38,915 bases of DNA from Lachnoclostridium sp. UBA2905 (GTDB taxonomy: Bacteria; Bacillota; Clostridia; Lachnospirales; Lachnospiraceae). The notes beneath the pieces were generated by a model. That model did no database searches, was not told the DNA's origin, and saw only the letters and a program-made list of their open reading frames with translations. Location of the stretch: contig DEDL01000018.1 of assembly GCA_002349525.1 (NCBI GenBank), positions 116,988 to 155,902 of the forward strand, in the 5' to 3' direction. The position numbers were made by a program, and so were the translations under genes. How positions within the stretch are numbered: the stretch's first letter is position 1; every line of letters starts with the position of its first letter. Below are positions 25,081 to 33,406 of this stretch, in pieces.

Positions 25081-25150
25081 AAAGGCATAATGTAAGTTTG
25101 GTTCAATTCACTACAGATTGAATGAATCATAATACTTACATTATGCCTTT
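25081..25150. terminator. long hairpin between converging genes, probable bidirectional terminator
   Basis: AAAGGCATAATGTAAGT (25081-25097) and its exact complement (25134-25150) form a 17-bp perfect stem. The 36-nt loop contains a second stem, TTCAAT (25102-25107) with ATTGAA (25117-25122). Only TTTT follows on the plus strand and TTTC on the minus strand, so it may work as a bidirectional terminator by stem strength. Confidence 0.7.
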
Positions 25151-25205
25151 TGGTTAGTTTATGCTTTTCATCTGGTTTGAGAAATTTCTTATTTTAATGA
25201 ATTCA

Positions 25206-26204
25206 TTAAACTAAAGAATTAAGATGTTCATCAATTAATGCATCGATCATAGCAGCTGGTGCTTCAGGAAAATCTTTTAAAACATCCTGTTTAATTGCTT
25301 CAAAATATCTGAAATAGTTAATCTCATCTGAAGAAGAATTATCCTTGAGCTGATAAATATAAGACTCAGTTATATTCATATCAAGCCATTCATCAAGCTC
25401 TTTTTCAAGAGTTTCTTCAGTGGCAGCATTCTGCTCAATTGATTTGGAATTAATATACATAATGATTCCGCCAATTAGAAATGCAATGAATACAAAAAGC
25501 ATTACAATCTGACTAAATAATGCCGGAATAAGATCTATGAATCCAAGTAAATTCACTATTGCAAATATTGAACCAAAGAAACCAAAGAATATACATGTAT
25601 AAGCACTAAACTTGTAATCCTTTGCCCTGTCTGACTGTCTGACATATGTGTTTACTGGTGATTTTGAACCATAGCTTTCGTATACAGTTTCATCATCAAA
25701 CATATCAGATATTTGTTCATTATCAGTAGAAAATGATGTTTTTTCAGAGTCCTCGGCCTTCTGGTAATACTCTTCGGGAATATTAGATGCATCCAGCTCT
25801 TCAGATACAGGAAGTTCTTCATCGGACGAATCATCCTCTGAAGATGTATCAGCTTCAATGCTTTCCATATAAGCATTTTTTGCTCTTTCTTCTAATTCAA
25901 GTTCGCTTTCAGTTAAAGCAAATCCCTTATATAATTTGTGAGCCTGTTTGTAATCCTTGTTGTTAACATATAATGACCATACGAATTCATTCTCATCAGG
26001 TTTAATTGAGTATGAATGTATGCCGGAATAATCAAGGTATTTAACAAATTTTTCAAGGTAATCTTTTTTCTCACTTTGAAGTAGAAGAAGTGGTTCGCTT
26101 GAATCATTATATTCTTCAAGACTTTCTACCAAAGGAGATCCACAGTCAACACATTCAGTAATTCCTTCACGGTATTCGTTCTTACATTTTGGACACCATG
26201 GCAT
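25206..26204 (-). CDS. zinc-ribbon membrane protein of unknown function
   Basis: I do not recognise a named family for the whole protein (332 aa). The N-terminus is a four-Cys zinc ribbon: C4, C7, C18, C21 (MPWCPKCKNE and ECVDCGSPL). Residues about 36-95 resemble the DUF2007 putative signal-transducing fold (LEKFVKYLDYSGIHSYSI). A long acidic, Ser-rich linker follows (about 105-180), then two membrane helices (about 201-222 and 226-250) and an acidic C-terminal domain ending near PAAMIDALIDEHL. GGGGGTG at 26212-26218 supports ATG 26204. It lies 39 nt downstream of tyrS on the same strand, so it is probably co-transcribed. Possible roles are membrane sensing or assembly, but there is no direct evidence. 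Confidence 0.75.
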   Translation of the reverse strand: MPWCPKCKNEYREGITECVDCGSPLVESLEEYNDSSEPLLLLQSEKKDYLEKFVKYLDYSGIHSYSIKPDENEFVWSLYVNNKDYKQAHKLYKGFALTESELELEERAKNAYMESIEADTSSEDDSSDEELPVSEELDASNIPEEYYQKAEDSEKTSFSTDNEQISDMFDDETVYESYGSKSPVNTYVRQSDRAKDYKFSAYTCIFFGFFGSIFAIVNLLGFIDLIPALFSQIVMLFVFIAFLIGGIIMYINSKSIEQNAATEETLEKELDEWLDMNITESYIYQLKDNSSSDEINYFRYFEAIKQDVLKDFPEAPAAMIDALIDEHLNSLV

Positions 26205-26243
26205 ATATATACACCCCCGTCAAAATATAGTTAGTGTTTGTAA

Positions 26244-27476
26244 TTATTCAGGTTTAAAAAGGTGGAATGCTTTCTTTCCACGTTTAACCAGTAATGCACC
26301 ATCAGAATTAAGATCTGATGTTTTAAATACTGCTGCAAAATCAGTTACTTTAACATCATTGACAGTAACACCACCCTGTGTAATGTTTCTTCTTGCATCA
26401 CCACGGCTTGCACAAAGCTTTGAGTCGCAGAGAAGAGTTATAAGATCAATTCCCTCATCAAACTGTGATGCAGGGTATGTTGTTGTTGGAATATCATTAG
26501 TGTTCATAGCACCACCAAATAATGATTTGGATGCTTCAAGGGCCTTTTTGGCTTCTTCTTCACCATGGACAATTTTAGTTACTTCGTAAGCAAGAATTTC
26601 TTTGGCTTCATTAATCTTTGAACCTTCAAGGGCACCAAGACGTCTAACTTCATCCATTGGAAGGAATGTAAGAAGTCCAAGACATTCTTCAACCTTAACA
26701 TCTTCAATATTTCTCCAGTACTGGAAGAATTCATATGGACTTGTTTTTTCAGGGTCAAGCCATACAGCTCCCTTCATGGTTTTACCCATTTTAATTCCTT
26801 CGCTTGTTGTTAAGAGTTTGAATGTAAGACCAAAGGCAGGTTTATTCTCCTTCTTTCTGATAAGGTCAACTCCACCAAGTATGTTTGACCACTGGTCATT
26901 ACCACCAAGCTCAAGATTACATCCATAAAGCTGGTTAAGCTTAAGGAAGTCGTATGACTGCATAAGCATATAGTTAAACTCGAAGAAGGTAAGACCTTTT
27001 TCCATACGCTGTTTATAGCATTCTGCTGTAAGCATTCTGTTTACTGAGAAATGAACACCGATTTCTCTTAAAAATTCAACATAATTAATGTCTAAAAGCC
27101 AGTCTGCATTGTTGGCAATAATAGCTTTATCGTTGTCAAATGATATGAATCTTGAAAGCTGCTCGGCAAATCTTTTTGCATTATAATCAATTTTCTCTTT
27201 TGTCATGATTGTTCTCATATCTGATTTTCCTGATGGGTCACCTATCATTGTTGTTCCACCACCAAGAAGTGCGATAGGACGATGTCCGGCTCTCTGCATA
27301 TGCATCATAGCCATAATTGTAAGAAAATGACCAGCTGTAAGACTGTCAGCAGTAGCATCAAAGCCTATATAAAATGTACATGACTCCTTTCCAAGCATTT
27401 CTCTGATTTCATCCGGATGTGTTGCCTGTTCGATGAAGCCACGTTCCATGAGTATGTCGTATACGTTTTCTGACAT
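26244..27476 (-). CDS. tyrS: tyrosyl-tRNA synthetase
   Basis: This class I synthetase charges tRNA-Tyr. The 410-aa protein has FYIGFDATADSLTAGHF, where TAGH (47-50) replaces the canonical HIGH, and KMGKT in place of KMSKS, variants that fit the TyrRS subgroup of these bacteria. GGNDQWSNILGG and the C-terminal S4 RNA-binding domain (SRGDARRNITQGGVTVN) complete it. GGAGG lies 7 nt before ATG 27476 on the minus strand. The roughly 185-nt upstream region shows no T-box GGGTGG core or specifier-loop architecture. It probably forms an operon with the zinc-ribbon gene. Confidence 0.97.
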   Translation of the reverse strand: MSENVYDILMERGFIEQATHPDEIREMLGKESCTFYIGFDATADSLTAGHFLTIMAMMHMQRAGHRPIALLGGGTTMIGDPSGKSDMRTIMTKEKIDYNAKRFAEQLSRFISFDNDKAIIANNADWLLDINYVEFLREIGVHFSVNRMLTAECYKQRMEKGLTFFEFNYMLMQSYDFLKLNQLYGCNLELGGNDQWSNILGGVDLIRKKENKPAFGLTFKLLTTSEGIKMGKTMKGAVWLDPEKTSPYEFFQYWRNIEDVKVEECLGLLTFLPMDEVRRLGALEGSKINEAKEILAYEVTKIVHGEEEAKKALEASKSLFGGAMNTNDIPTTTYPASQFDEGIDLITLLCDSKLCASRGDARRNITQGGVTVNDVKVTDFAAVFKTSDLNSDGALLVKRGKKAFHLFKPE

Positions 27477-27523
27477 GTTATTAACCTCCGTCTCTTATTG
27501 TTTTATCTTTGCAATTAACCTTT

Positions 27524-27552
27524 ACTCTATCATAATTTTGTGATTAATTCAA
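27524..27552 (-). promoter_or_regulatory. possible promoter of tyrS
   Basis: On the minus strand TTGAAT (27552-27547) is followed after 17 bp by TAGAGT (27529-27524). Each hexamer matches four of six consensus bases, and the spacing is ideal. Transcription would start near 27518, giving a 41-nt leader. I found no better candidate in this gap, and no convincing promoter for the plus-strand gene at 27679. Confidence 0.35.
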
Positions 27553-27678
27553 GAAAGTTAGGGAAAAACTTATTCAAAAACATAAGGAAATATGTTATTA
27601 TTATGAAACAAATGACAATTAGTTCGTTAGATTAAATTTGACTTTGGATAGTATTATCCGGAAATGGAGGAATATAAT

Positions 27679-29538
27679 TTGAGCAAAAAGTTAGCTCTTA
27701 GTAAAGAAATTTTAATGTCGGTTGAAAAACCTGCAAGATATATTGGTGATGAGATTAACAGTGTTGTTAAAAATCCAGAGGATATGGATGTAAGATTTTG
27801 TATGTGTTTTCCAGATGTATATGAGATAGGAATGTCACATCTTGGAATTCAGATACTCTATGATATGTTTAACAGAAGAGAAGACACCTACTGTGAAAGA
27901 GTATATTCCCCTTGGGCTGATATGGACAAGATAATGAGAGAAAAGGATATTCCATTATTTTCCCTTGAAACCCAGACACCTATTAAGGAATTTGATTTCC
28001 TTGGTATTACTCTTCAGTATGAAATGTGCTACTCCAATGTATTACAGATACTTGACCTGTCTCATATACCACTTATGTCAAAGGACAGAAGCAATGATGA
28101 CCCTATTGTTATAGGTGGAGGACCATGTTCATATAATCCTGAACCAATAGCTGACTTTTTTGATATATTCTACATTGGTGAAGGTGAAACAGTTTATGAC
28201 CAGCTTTTGGATCTTTATAAGGACATGAGAAAGAATGGTTATGACAGAAAAGATTTCCTTAGTAAGGCTGCATGCATAGAGGGTCTTTATGTACCATCAC
28301 TTTATGAGGTGACCTACAATGATGATGGCACTATGGCATCATTTGAAGCGACAATTCCGGGAATTCCAATGAAAATTAAAAAACAGGTTGCAACAGACCT
28401 TGCTGAATATTATCCTGAAAAACCACTGGTTCCATATATTAAGGCAACTCAGGACAGAGCTGTTTTAGAGATTATGAGAGGCTGTGTAAGAGGCTGCAGA
28501 TTCTGTCAGGCGGGAATGCTTTACAGACCTCTTAGAAACAGGGATGTTAATTTTCTTAAGGAACTTGCCAGGAAAATGATACAGTCAACCGGATATGAGG
28601 AAATATCACTTAGTTCATTAAGTTCAAGTGATTATAAGCATCTTCCGGAGCTTGTTTATTTTCTCATAGAAGAATTTAAGGATAAAAAGGTTAATATATC
28701 CCTGCCTTCACTTAGAATAGATGCATTTTCACTAGATGTTATGAGTAAGGTTCAGGATGTGAGGAAGAGCAGCCTTACATTTGCACCTGAAGCCGGTTCT
28801 CAGCGTATGAGAAATGTTATTAATAAGGGACTGACAGAGGATGTTATTCTTAAGGGAGCAAAGGAAGCATTTGATGGTGGATGGAACAGGGTTAAGTTAT
28901 ATTTCATGTTAGGTCTTCCATCAGAAACTGATGAGGATATTGCGGCAATAGCTGAGCTTGCCAATAAAATTGCAGTGGAATACTACACTATTCCAAAGGA
29001 AGTCCGTAACGGAAAGGTTAATATTGTAGTAAGTACCTCTCTGTTTGTTCCTAAGCCTTTTACACCTTTCCAGTGGGAAGCCATGAATGAAGCCCAGGTC
29101 TTTACCTATAAAAAGGGATTTCTTATGAGCAAAATAAGGGAGCAGCTTAACCAGAAGAGCATTAAGTATAACAGTCATGATTCAGAGTTGTCAGTACTTG
29201 AGGGAGTACTTGCAAGAGGTGACAGAAAATTATGCAAGGTCATATACGATGCCTATAAAAAGGGATGTATGTTTGATGCATGGTCAGAATTTTTTGATGC
29301 AGCAAAATGGGATGAGGCTTTTAAGGAGAATGATATTGATCCTCTTTTCTATACACATAGAAAACGTGATATTTCTGAACTGCTGCCTTGGGATTTTATA
29401 GATATAGGTGTTACTAAAAAGCATCTTATCAGAGAGTATGAAAAGTCCATGAAGGGCGAAGTTACAGACAACTGTTTTGTAAACTGCTGTGGCTGTGGAG
29501 CTGCCGTATACCTTAAAGGAGGATGTAAATTCGAATGA
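27679..29538 (+). CDS. TIGR03960-family B12-binding-domain radical SAM protein
   Basis: The 619-aa protein has an N-terminal cobalamin-binding-like domain (about 40-200; SHLGIQILYDMFNRRED, VIGGGPCSYNPEPIADFFD) and a radical SAM core with the 4Fe-4S motif C269-x3-C273-x2-C276 (MRGCVRGCRFCQAGM). The Cys-rich C-terminus (CFVNCCGCGAAVY) may bind another cluster. The true start is TTG 27679, with GGAGG at 27666-27670 exactly 8 nt upstream; an in-frame ATG at 27664 would overlap that ribosome site. It overlaps the next gene by ATGA. The family is found with TIGR03936 and RNase G; its substrate is unknown, with an RNA or ribosome modification only a guess. Confidence 0.9.
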   Translation: MSKKLALSKEILMSVEKPARYIGDEINSVVKNPEDMDVRFCMCFPDVYEIGMSHLGIQILYDMFNRREDTYCERVYSPWADMDKIMREKDIPLFSLETQTPIKEFDFLGITLQYEMCYSNVLQILDLSHIPLMSKDRSNDDPIVIGGGPCSYNPEPIADFFDIFYIGEGETVYDQLLDLYKDMRKNGYDRKDFLSKAACIEGLYVPSLYEVTYNDDGTMASFEATIPGIPMKIKKQVATDLAEYYPEKPLVPYIKATQDRAVLEIMRGCVRGCRFCQAGMLYRPLRNRDVNFLKELARKMIQSTGYEEISLSSLSSSDYKHLPELVYFLIEEFKDKKVNISLPSLRIDAFSLDVMSKVQDVRKSSLTFAPEAGSQRMRNVINKGLTEDVILKGAKEAFDGGWNRVKLYFMLGLPSETDEDIAAIAELANKIAVEYYTIPKEVRNGKVNIVVSTSLFVPKPFTPFQWEAMNEAQVFTYKKGFLMSKIREQLNQKSIKYNSHDSELSVLEGVLARGDRKLCKVIYDAYKKGCMFDAWSEFFDAAKWDEAFKENDIDPLFYTHRKRDISELLPWDFIDIGVTKKHLIREYEKSMKGEVTDNCFVNCCGCGAAVYLKGGCKFE

Positions 29539-30329
29539 AGATAAGAATCAGATTTGTAAAAAAAGGATCAATGCAGTATATTGGACATCTTGATCTTATG
29601 AGATATTTTCAGAAGCTTTTCAGAAGAAGTGGATTTGATGTGTCATATTCAAAGGGCTTTAATCCACATCAGCTTATGTCCTTTGCCTCACCTTTAGGTC
29701 TTGGAATTACAACTGTTGCAGATTATCTTGATGTTTCACTGGAATCATTTAAGGTAACAGGTCTGACTGGCAATGAGCTTTCAGGGGAAGTATTATCAGT
29801 TGAAGAATGGATAAAAAGAATTAACAGCCATTCCAATGATATGGTACTTGTAACAGGAATATATATTCTTGAAGATACTGCCAAAACATCTATGTCACTT
29901 CTTACTGCTGCATCTTATGTTATAACAGGAATTGATGAAAAAACATGTCGTGACATTGTTGATTATTACAATAATAATGAACAGATAATGTTTGAAAAAC
30001 AGACTAAAAAATCTGTCAAGGAGATAAACCTTAAAGAAGGCATACTGGCTCTTTCATATGGTTTCAATGCCTATGATGAAGCTGCAGAAGATTTTTCAGT
30101 AAGAGACAGGGCTTATGAAAGGGATAATGCAGAATTCGATGACGGGCTTTATATTTTCTGTCTGTCAGGAAGTGAAACTAATATTAAACCGGATATGATT
30201 CTTGAAAGCTATCATAATCATATCAGTCCTGACACAGCATTTGATAAATATGCCTTTGATATAATGAGAACAGATATGTTTTATGGAACAAAAAAATATA
30301 TTTCGATGTCTGTTGTAAGCGGTGAATAA
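29535..30329 (+). CDS. TIGR03936-family radical-SAM-associated protein (DUF2344)
   Basis: The 264-aa partner begins MKIRIRFVKKGSMQYIGHLD, with LMRYFQKLFRRSGFDVSYSKGFNPHQ, the clear signature of this family. In some bacteria it is fused to the TIGR03960 protein; here the two are separate genes overlapping by four bases (ATGA), so they should be made in equal amounts. It contains no radical-SAM cysteine motif of its own. The stop lies 3 nt before the RNase G gene. Molecular role unknown. Confidence 0.9.
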   Translation: MKIRIRFVKKGSMQYIGHLDLMRYFQKLFRRSGFDVSYSKGFNPHQLMSFASPLGLGITTVADYLDVSLESFKVTGLTGNELSGEVLSVEEWIKRINSHSNDMVLVTGIYILEDTAKTSMSLLTAASYVITGIDEKTCRDIVDYYNNNEQIMFEKQTKKSVKEINLKEGILALSYGFNAYDEAAEDFSVRDRAYERDNAEFDDGLYIFCLSGSETNIKPDMILESYHNHISPDTAFDKYAFDIMRTDMFYGTKKYISMSVVSGE

Positions 30330-30332
30330 TCC

Positions 30333-31496
30333 ATGGAGATGATTGTAAGCAGATACCAGGATATGGTTCTTAATATAACTGTTGATGATTCAAGAAACAA
30401 CAAATTTCTTGCTGTAAATGTAACAGATTTTTCAAATAATGAGGCCAAAGCAGGAAGCATATACATTGGTCGAATTAAAAATATTGTAAAAAACATTAAT
30501 GCTGCCTTTGTTGAAATAGCTGACAAGGAGCTTTGCTTTTTGCAGTTTAAGGATGAGGCTCAGATGAAAATGTATCATAATGAATCTGAAATACTTGTCC
30601 AGGTTATAAGAGAAAAGCTTAAAACCAAACAGGCTGCAGTAACAACTGATATTAATCTTAATGGTAAGTACCTTGTTAAGAATGGAAAGGATGGCGTATC
30701 TGTTTCCTCTAAAATTAAGAATGTTATAAAAAGAAATGAACTCATTTCTATATTAAATGAGGCGGCAGATGATGTTTCAGGTTATATCATAAGAACTAAC
30801 GCCGTGAATGCATCAAAGGATGAACTTATTGCAGAATATAATCGTCTTGAAAAACAGTATAATGATATTATAAAAAAATCTGAATACAGTCCATGCTACA
30901 CTTGTATATATAGTGTGCCGGAGGACTATATTCTGGCAGTAAGAGACTCTTATGATGAAAACATAACAAGAATACGTACAGATGATGTAGATATATACAG
31001 AAAGCTTTATAATTATCTTAGTGTTTATGACAAGAAAAAACTTGAGAAGCTCAGTCTGTATGATGATGCCTCATATCCCTTAAGTGCTTTGTACCAGATA
31101 GAGACAAAGCTTTTAAAGGCAGTAGGCAGGAGAGTGTGGCTGGATTCTGGTGCATATCTTGTAATAGATGTGTGTGAAGCCTGTACGGTGATAGACGTAA
31201 ACACAGGAAAGGCTGTTAAAAAATCAGGGAATAAGGATAAACATTTTTTTGATATTAATGTAGAGGCTGCGAAGGAATGCTTTGAACAGATAAGGCTTCG
31301 CAATATATCCGGTGTTATAATAATTGATTTTGTTGATATGATCTCAAAAGAATATAACGACAAACTCATGAAATATCTGAATGAGTTTGCCGCTATTGAT
31401 AATATTAAAACATCAGTTGTTGATAAAACTGCTCTGGGCTTCGTTGAAGTAACAAGAAAAAAAGTTAAGAAGCCTCTTTATTCTTATATAGAATAA
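30333..31496 (+). CDS. rng: ribonuclease E/G family endoribonuclease (RNase G-like)
   Basis: This endonuclease cleaves AU-rich single-stranded RNA and matures 16S rRNA or tRNA in its family. The 387-aa protein has an S1-like domain (about 36-100; GSIYIGRIKNIVKNINAAFVEI) and the catalytic DNase I-like region with D288 (VIDVNTGK), NVEAAKE (309-315) and D332 (IIDFVDM), the two Asp positions that bind Mg in RNase E. It ends soon after (VTRKKVKKPLYSYIE), without the CPxC zinc-link that holds RNase E/G dimers together, and is about 100 aa shorter than E. coli RNase G. It starts 3 nt after the TIGR03936 stop; rplU and rpmA, which often follow this trio, are absent. Confidence 0.9.
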   Translation: MEMIVSRYQDMVLNITVDDSRNNKFLAVNVTDFSNNEAKAGSIYIGRIKNIVKNINAAFVEIADKELCFLQFKDEAQMKMYHNESEILVQVIREKLKTKQAAVTTDINLNGKYLVKNGKDGVSVSSKIKNVIKRNELISILNEAADDVSGYIIRTNAVNASKDELIAEYNRLEKQYNDIIKKSEYSPCYTCIYSVPEDYILAVRDSYDENITRIRTDDVDIYRKLYNYLSVYDKKKLEKLSLYDDASYPLSALYQIETKLLKAVGRRVWLDSGAYLVIDVCEACTVIDVNTGKAVKKSGNKDKHFFDINVEAAKECFEQIRLRNISGVIIIDFVDMISKEYNDKLMKYLNEFAAIDNIKTSVVDKTALGFVEVTRKKVKKPLYSYIE

Positions 31497-31507
31497 AATG
31501 AACTTAA

Positions 31508-32605
31508 TTAATCAATACTTAAAAGGCTGTCTTTATATATTGCAGACACTGTATTTTTGTCTGCTGTAAATGGACAGCTTTTTAATTTTCTTTCATTGCT
31601 CATCATAGCTTCCATATAGGAGTTATAATCACATTCTTTAATTACTGTTCTTCCAATAAGCTTTTCAAGATCTGAAGAAAATTCTTCGCAGCTATTATAA
31701 GCAAGAAGCTTTAATACCTGGGACTTATTTTTCGCATCTGAATTATTAATGTAAGCTGGTAGGAATGTTCCTACAGCCTTTCCATGAGGTATTCCATAAT
31801 TGTAGGTAAGTGAATAGCTCATTCCATGTGGAAGTGAGGTTCCGGTATGGGATATTGCCATGCCGGCAATGGATGAAACTGTAAGCAGTGTTTCGTAGTC
31901 ATCATATGTTTTTTCCTTTTTAAGAAGAATTGTTTTGACTGTCTGCCACATGGAAAGACCTTTTTCAGTAAATAAACAGCTGAAGCTTGTCTGCTTTGCA
32001 TTAATATGGCTTTCGATAAAATGACCTAAAGCATCAACGGCAGTATTAATTAAAATATTTTCAGGTGCATATGAAAGGTATTTTCCGTCCCCTAATGACA
32101 GCTCAGGAAAAATATGATGTGGAATACTTGATTTGGTTTGCTTGTCATGGAGAGTGAGAATTGAATAAGGAGTAACCTCTGAACCTGTACCACATGTTGT
32201 AGGAACACATATTACAGGAAGAGCTTTTTTATAATTAAGTGATGTGTCAAACAAAAGCTCTTTTCCAAATGATGGATTTGCTAACATAAGTGCAATTGCC
32301 TTTGAAGCATCAAGAGGTGAACCACCGCCAATTCCGATTACATATTCCGGGTCAAATGACAGGGCAAATTCTCTTGCGTCAAGAATGTTTTCAACAGATG
32401 GATTTTCATCAGTTTTATTGTATACAATATACTCTGTGCCTATTGATTGCAGGGTGTTTTCCACATCTGAAAGAGAACCATTTATTCTTGACGAATTGTG
32501 TCCTGTAACAATTAAAGCCTTTTTTCCAAAGCCTTCAATATCTTTTTTGTGATTGCTGACTGCATCTTTTTCAATGTACAGTTTTGTTGTCATATTAAAA
32601 AACAT
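31508..32605 (-). CDS. iron-containing alcohol dehydrogenase
   Basis: The 365-aa protein is a group III Fe-dependent dehydrogenase reducing aldehydes or ketones with NAD(P)H. Landmarks are the cofactor loop GIGGGSPLDASKA (about 91-103), VPTTCGTGSEVTPYSI, and metal ligands D191, H195 (DALGHFIESH), H260 (SLPHGMS) and H274 (GIPHGKAVG), with family spacing. ATG 32605 is preferred because GAAGGAAGG at 32616-32624 lies 10 nt upstream; an in-frame ATG at 32626 is on the far side of that site. Substrate (butanol, 1,3-propanediol or other) cannot be told. It converges on rng with only 11 bp between stops and faces TraX at its 5' side. Confidence 0.9.
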   Translation of the reverse strand: MFFNMTTKLYIEKDAVSNHKKDIEGFGKKALIVTGHNSSRINGSLSDVENTLQSIGTEYIVYNKTDENPSVENILDAREFALSFDPEYVIGIGGGSPLDASKAIALMLANPSFGKELLFDTSLNYKKALPVICVPTTCGTGSEVTPYSILTLHDKQTKSSIPHHIFPELSLGDGKYLSYAPENILINTAVDALGHFIESHINAKQTSFSCLFTEKGLSMWQTVKTILLKKEKTYDDYETLLTVSSIAGMAISHTGTSLPHGMSYSLTYNYGIPHGKAVGTFLPAYINNSDAKNKSQVLKLLAYNSCEEFSSDLEKLIGRTVIKECDYNSYMEAMMSNERKLKSCPFTADKNTVSAIYKDSLLSID

Positions 32606-32607
32606 AT

Positions 32608-32636
32608 TTGCCAAACCTTCCTTCATTTATTATAAT
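32608..32636 (+). promoter_or_regulatory. promoter for the TraX-family gene, overlapping the dehydrogenase start
   Basis: TTGCCA (32608-32613) and TATAAT (32631-32636), 17 bp apart, point right towards the gene at 32711, with a start near 32643. The element covers the ribosome site of the minus-strand dehydrogenase. Confidence 0.65.
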
Positions 32637-32641
32637 GTCTT

Positions 32642-32658
32642 AATACATATACAGTATT
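32642..32658. promoter_or_regulatory. inverted repeat between two facing promoters
   Basis: AATAC (32642-32646) and GTATT (32654-32658) are inverted around position 32650. Both predicted transcription starts (about 32643 plus and 32649 minus) fall inside it, so a dimeric repressor here could silence both. The arms are short and chance is possible. Confidence 0.35.
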
Positions 32659-32684
32659 TTAATGATGAAAAATTTATTTGTCAA
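32656..32684 (-). promoter_or_regulatory. sigma-A promoter of the iron alcohol dehydrogenase
   Basis: On the minus strand TTGACA (32684-32679) and TAAAAT (32661-32656) are 17 bp apart. Start would be near 32649, about 44 nt before ATG 32605. Its RNA runs leftward across the TraX promoter, while TraX transcription runs rightward across this one. Confidence 0.78.
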
Positions 32685-32710
32685 TCAGGCATGAATATGG
32701 GGAGATCAAT

Positions 32711-33385
32711 ATGGGTGGAAAATATAAGGGTAATTATTTTTCGGGTAGTACATTAAAAATAATTGCAATGTTATCAATGCTTATTGACCATATAGCAGCA
32801 GTTTTAGTTGATTCCAGGGCTTACCCTGAATTATATGGTGCAATGAGAGAGATAGGAAGACTGGCTTTTCCGGTATTTTGTTTTTTAATAGTAGAAGGGT
32901 ATTTCAATACTAAAAATGTCAAAAAATATGTTGGAAGACTCTTGATATTTGGTGTTATCAGTGAGATTCCTTTTGATCTTGCAATATTTGGCAGGCCTGG
33001 AACAGAATTTGCTCATCAGAATGTTTTTTTTACTCTTTTAACCGGGCTTCTTGTAATATGGTTTATAGATACTCATAAGGAAAATAAGGCTTTACAGGGT
33101 CTTGTAATATTCGCAGGATGCCTTGGGGCAACAATAATAAAAACAGACTATTCATTTTTCGGAGTTGCACAGATTGTTATATTTTATTATTACAGATATA
33201 TACGTTTGTATAGGATAATTGGTATTTCGCTTATTAATTTTCTTATGGAACAGATTGCCGGAGCATGTTCCTTGTTTTTTACTGAAAATTATAATGGAAA
33301 AAGAGGTATTAAGCTGAAATATGTTTTTTACTGCTTTTATCCTGTTCATCTGCTTATATTGTACGTCATATCGTACTTGAATTAA
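32711..33385 (+). CDS. TraX-family integral membrane protein
   Basis: The 224-aa protein has about seven membrane segments and the TraX family opening GSTLKIIAMLSMLIDHIAAV, then REIGRLAFPVFCFLIVEGYF and FDLAIFG. TraX of F plasmid acetylates pilin; chromosomal Firmicutes relatives are more likely acyltransferases for surface molecules, and nothing else conjugative lies nearby. GGGGAG at 32699-32704 supports ATG 32711, which restarts the protein after an open stretch from 32678. The metallophosphoesterase begins 22 nt after its stop and may be co-transcribed. Confidence 0.87.
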   Translation: MGGKYKGNYFSGSTLKIIAMLSMLIDHIAAVLVDSRAYPELYGAMREIGRLAFPVFCFLIVEGYFNTKNVKKYVGRLLIFGVISEIPFDLAIFGRPGTEFAHQNVFFTLLTGLLVIWFIDTHKENKALQGLVIFAGCLGATIIKTDYSFFGVAQIVIFYYYRYIRLYRIIGISLINFLMEQIAGACSLFFTENYNGKRGIKLKYVFYCFYPVHLLILYVISYLN

Positions 33386-33406
33386 TGTGTTTGAGAGGTG
33401 CATTTT

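Noticed and set aside
27477..27678. T-box riboswitch before tyrS
   Set aside because: No antiterminator core, specifier loop or terminator is visible on the minus strand.
32711..33385. Evidence of a conjugative element (TraX)
   Set aside because: TraX-family proteins are widespread on Firmicutes chromosomes; no relaxase, integrase, mating-pore gene or att repeat is nearby.
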